A DNA stretch of 64,000 nucleotides from Pseudomonas sp. CFBP 13711 (GTDB lineage: Bacteria > Pseudomonadota > Gammaproteobacteria > Pseudomonadales > Pseudomonadaceae). Position 1 is the stretch's first letter. Every line of letters starts with the position of its first letter. The position numbers were made by a program, and so were the translations under genes. Where the stretch lies: assembly GCF_014842265.1 (NCBI RefSeq), contig NZ_JACYVI010000004.1, forward strand, positions 62,001 through 126,000, given 5' to 3'. The notes under the pieces are model-generated. The model saw nothing but the letters and a program-made list of their open reading frames with translations. It searched no databases and was not told the origin of the DNA. Below are positions 62,682 to 64,000 of the stretch, piece after piece.

Positions 62682-63629
62682 ATGCATAGCGTTGCGCTGG
62701 TGGTGTACCCGCAATTCCAGTCCCTTAGCCTGTCGGTCGGGTCCGTGCTGACCTGCGCCAACCTAATGCAGGGCGAGGCGGCGTACTCCTTTCATCTGGT
62801 GTCGGAAAGCGGCGGGGCGGTGATGTCGTCCGAAGGCTTTTCGGTCAATACCACGCCATTGCAGGCCGAAGGTTACGACACCATCATCGTCAGCGGTTAT
62901 ATGGACCTGCAATTGCCGACTCCCAGCCTGCTTGAGTTCGTGCGCACTGCGTCGGCTCAATCGCGGCGGGTGGCGTCGCTGTGCACGGGCGGGTTTGTGC
63001 TGGCCGAGGCCGGCCTGCTCGACGGCAAGCGCGCCACCATGCACTGGATTCACGCCCCCGAGTTTCGCAAGCGCTACCCCAACGTTCGCGTCGAGGACGA
63101 CAAACTGTTTACCGTGGACGGCCAGATCTGGACCGGGGCGGGCATGAGCGCCGGCCTTGATCTCGCACTGGCGATGGTCGAGAACGACCTCGGCGCCGAC
63201 ATTGCCCGGCAGGTCGCGCGCAAGCTGGTGATCTATCAACGTCGCGGCAGCGAGCATTCCCAGTTGTCGACGCTGCTGGAACTGGACCCCAAGTCCGACC
63301 GCGTGCAGCTGGCGCTGGCCTATGCCCGCGAGAACCTTAAAAGCGATCTCTCCATTGATGCACTTGCCGCCATCGCCCGCTTGAGTCCTCGCCAGTTCAG
63401 TCGGGTGTTCCGCGAGGAGACCGGCCAGACCCCGGCGAAAGCCATCGAATGCCTGCGGGTGGAAGTGGCACGGGCGATGATGGAAACCAGTCGGCACCCC
63501 ATTGAAGTAGTCGCCCGGGAGACCGGTTTCGGCGATCGGGAAAGGATGCGCCAGGCATTTCTGCGCAACTTCGGCGAACCGCCCCAGGCGATCCAGCGGG
63601 CGTTCACGGCCACCGACAAAGCCAGCTGA
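62682..63629 (+). CDS. GlxA-type transcriptional regulator (DJ-1/PfpI plus AraC DNA-binding domain)
   Basis: A 315-residue regulator from ATG 62682 behind GAGAGGTGTC. Residues about 1-165 form a DJ-1/PfpI-like domain (VALVVYPQFQSLSLS, VASLCTGGFVLAEAGLLDG, the nucleophile-elbow Cys retained in SLCTGG). A two-helix-turn-helix AraC domain follows: LSIDALAAIARLSPRQFSRV and ARETGFGDRERMRQAFLRNF. The family senses nitrogen compounds or betaines; the target here is unknown. Confidence 0.93.
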   Translation: MHSVALVVYPQFQSLSLSVGSVLTCANLMQGEAAYSFHLVSESGGAVMSSEGFSVNTTPLQAEGYDTIIVSGYMDLQLPTPSLLEFVRTASAQSRRVASLCTGGFVLAEAGLLDGKRATMHWIHAPEFRKRYPNVRVEDDKLFTVDGQIWTGAGMSAGLDLALAMVENDLGADIARQVARKLVIYQRRGSEHSQLSTLLELDPKSDRVQLALAYARENLKSDLSIDALAAIARLSPRQFSRVFREETGQTPAKAIECLRVEVARAMMETSRHPIEVVARETGFGDRERMRQAFLRNFGEPPQAIQRAFTATDKAS

Positions 63630-63722
63630 TAGCCCGTTTGGTTGGCGCTAGGCATTCATCGCGCGGCGGAGTAGCGTAGCGGCAGCCCCACCTTTCCTGC
63701 CCGCTCATGAATGGACGTCGCC

Positions 63723-64000
63723 ATGGCCCTACGCTGGATTCACGCGCCTCTGTTGTTGCTGGCCCTCAGTGGCGCCGCGGCGGCCGCCGATTGCCCGCCA
63801 CTGCTGCAGGGCGACCTGCCCAAGCTGCGGGCGAAACAGGATATCGACCTGTGCAAACAGTTCGCCGGAAAGCCCATGCTGGTGGTCAACACCGCGAGCT
63901 TCTGTGGCTTTGCGCCGCAGTTCAAAGGGCTGGAAGCGCTCAATCAGCGCTTCAAGGGTGAGGGGCTTGAAGTCCTTGGGGTGCCCTCGGACGACTTTCT
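63723..64000 (+). CDS. Periplasmic glutathione peroxidase, N-terminal part (cut by window edge)
   Basis: About 92 residues from ATG 63723 (ATG 63711 is also in frame). A signal peptide ([18 protein letters not shown]) leads into [20 protein letters not shown] and the active-site region [20 protein letters not shown], where Cys stands for selenocysteine; PSDDF ends the visible part. It reduces peroxides. The frame runs off the window end, so the rest is not seen. Confidence 0.88.
   Translation, partial: MALRWIHAPLLLLALSGAAAAADCPPLLQGDLPKLRAKQDIDLCKQFAGKPMLVVNTASFCGFAPQFKGLEALNQRFKGEGLEVLGVPSDDF

Noticed and set aside
1..64000. CRISPR arrays, tRNA and rRNA genes, prophage
   Set aside because: I looked for regularly spaced repeats, tRNA-like cloverleaf ends and phage structural or integrase genes and saw none; a dedicated tRNA scan was not possible.

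Overview
The window is chromosomal DNA of a Pseudomonas, most likely of the P. fluorescens complex. The evidence is the GC-rich codon use, the scattered REP palindromes built around GTGGGAGCGAGC/TGCTCGCGAA, and a conserved Pseudomonas backbone order: ldhA, gacS, a two-component pair, cysM, rlmD, relA, mazG, purMN, hda. A complete late cobalamin operon behind a cobalamin riboswitch fits the same assignment. No tRNA, rRNA, CRISPR array or prophage was seen.

Layout. (1) 1-7.4 kb is a redox accessory block. It holds a LysR regulator (cut by the window edge) divergent from two tandem SDR dehydrogenases, a dinucleotide-binding reductase, a SnoaL-like protein and a methyltransferase interrupted by an in-frame TAG. 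A second LysR follows, divergent from a saccharopine-dehydrogenase-like protein and a quinone oxidoreductase. (2) 7.5-14.3 kb is the most foreign-looking part. It carries a zinc-ribbon/RES-domain protein, an AT-rich PIN-like nuclease gene, a 53-bp near-perfect palindrome between them, an IS66-type element with a nonsense-mutated tnpB, and a translationally coupled nucleotidyltransferase/RibD-like deaminase pair. (3) 14.4-30.7 kb is a mixed accessory region: DUF421 membrane pair, a short double-PAS chemotaxis-type protein, a stand-alone receiver, an ABC exporter, tautomerase, flavin enzymes, an AraC/MFS pair, an acyltransferase, the periplasmic catalase katB with ankB, Nudix, GNAT and isochorismatase-type genes, and a structured minus-strand leader with a strong terminator.

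(4) 30.7-53.2 kb is core genome: hslJ-like lipoprotein, ldhA, gacS (917 residues, H294-D717-H863 phosphorelay), an OmpR/EnvZ-type pair, cysM-rlmD, relA, mazG, a DUF2058 gene, purM-purN-DUF3108, DUF2066, an AI-2E-family permease, hda, a sirtuin and two NlpC/P60 lipoproteins. (5) 53.3-62.6 kb is the cobalamin riboswitch followed by cobO-cobB-bluB-cobD-cobC-cobQ-cobU-cobT-cobC(phosphatase)-cobS. Nearly all of these genes overlap or abut, so they read as one B12 assembly and salvage operon. (6) The end holds a GlxA-type AraC regulator and the start of a periplasmic glutathione peroxidase.

The best candidates for new biology are the RES/PIN island, the RibD-like deaminase/nucleotidyltransferase couple, the orphan leader RNA upstream of the isochorismatase gene, and a dispersed intergenic element that recurs around the accessory genes. 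All functional statements are from reading the sequence and remembered family features; no database search was run.
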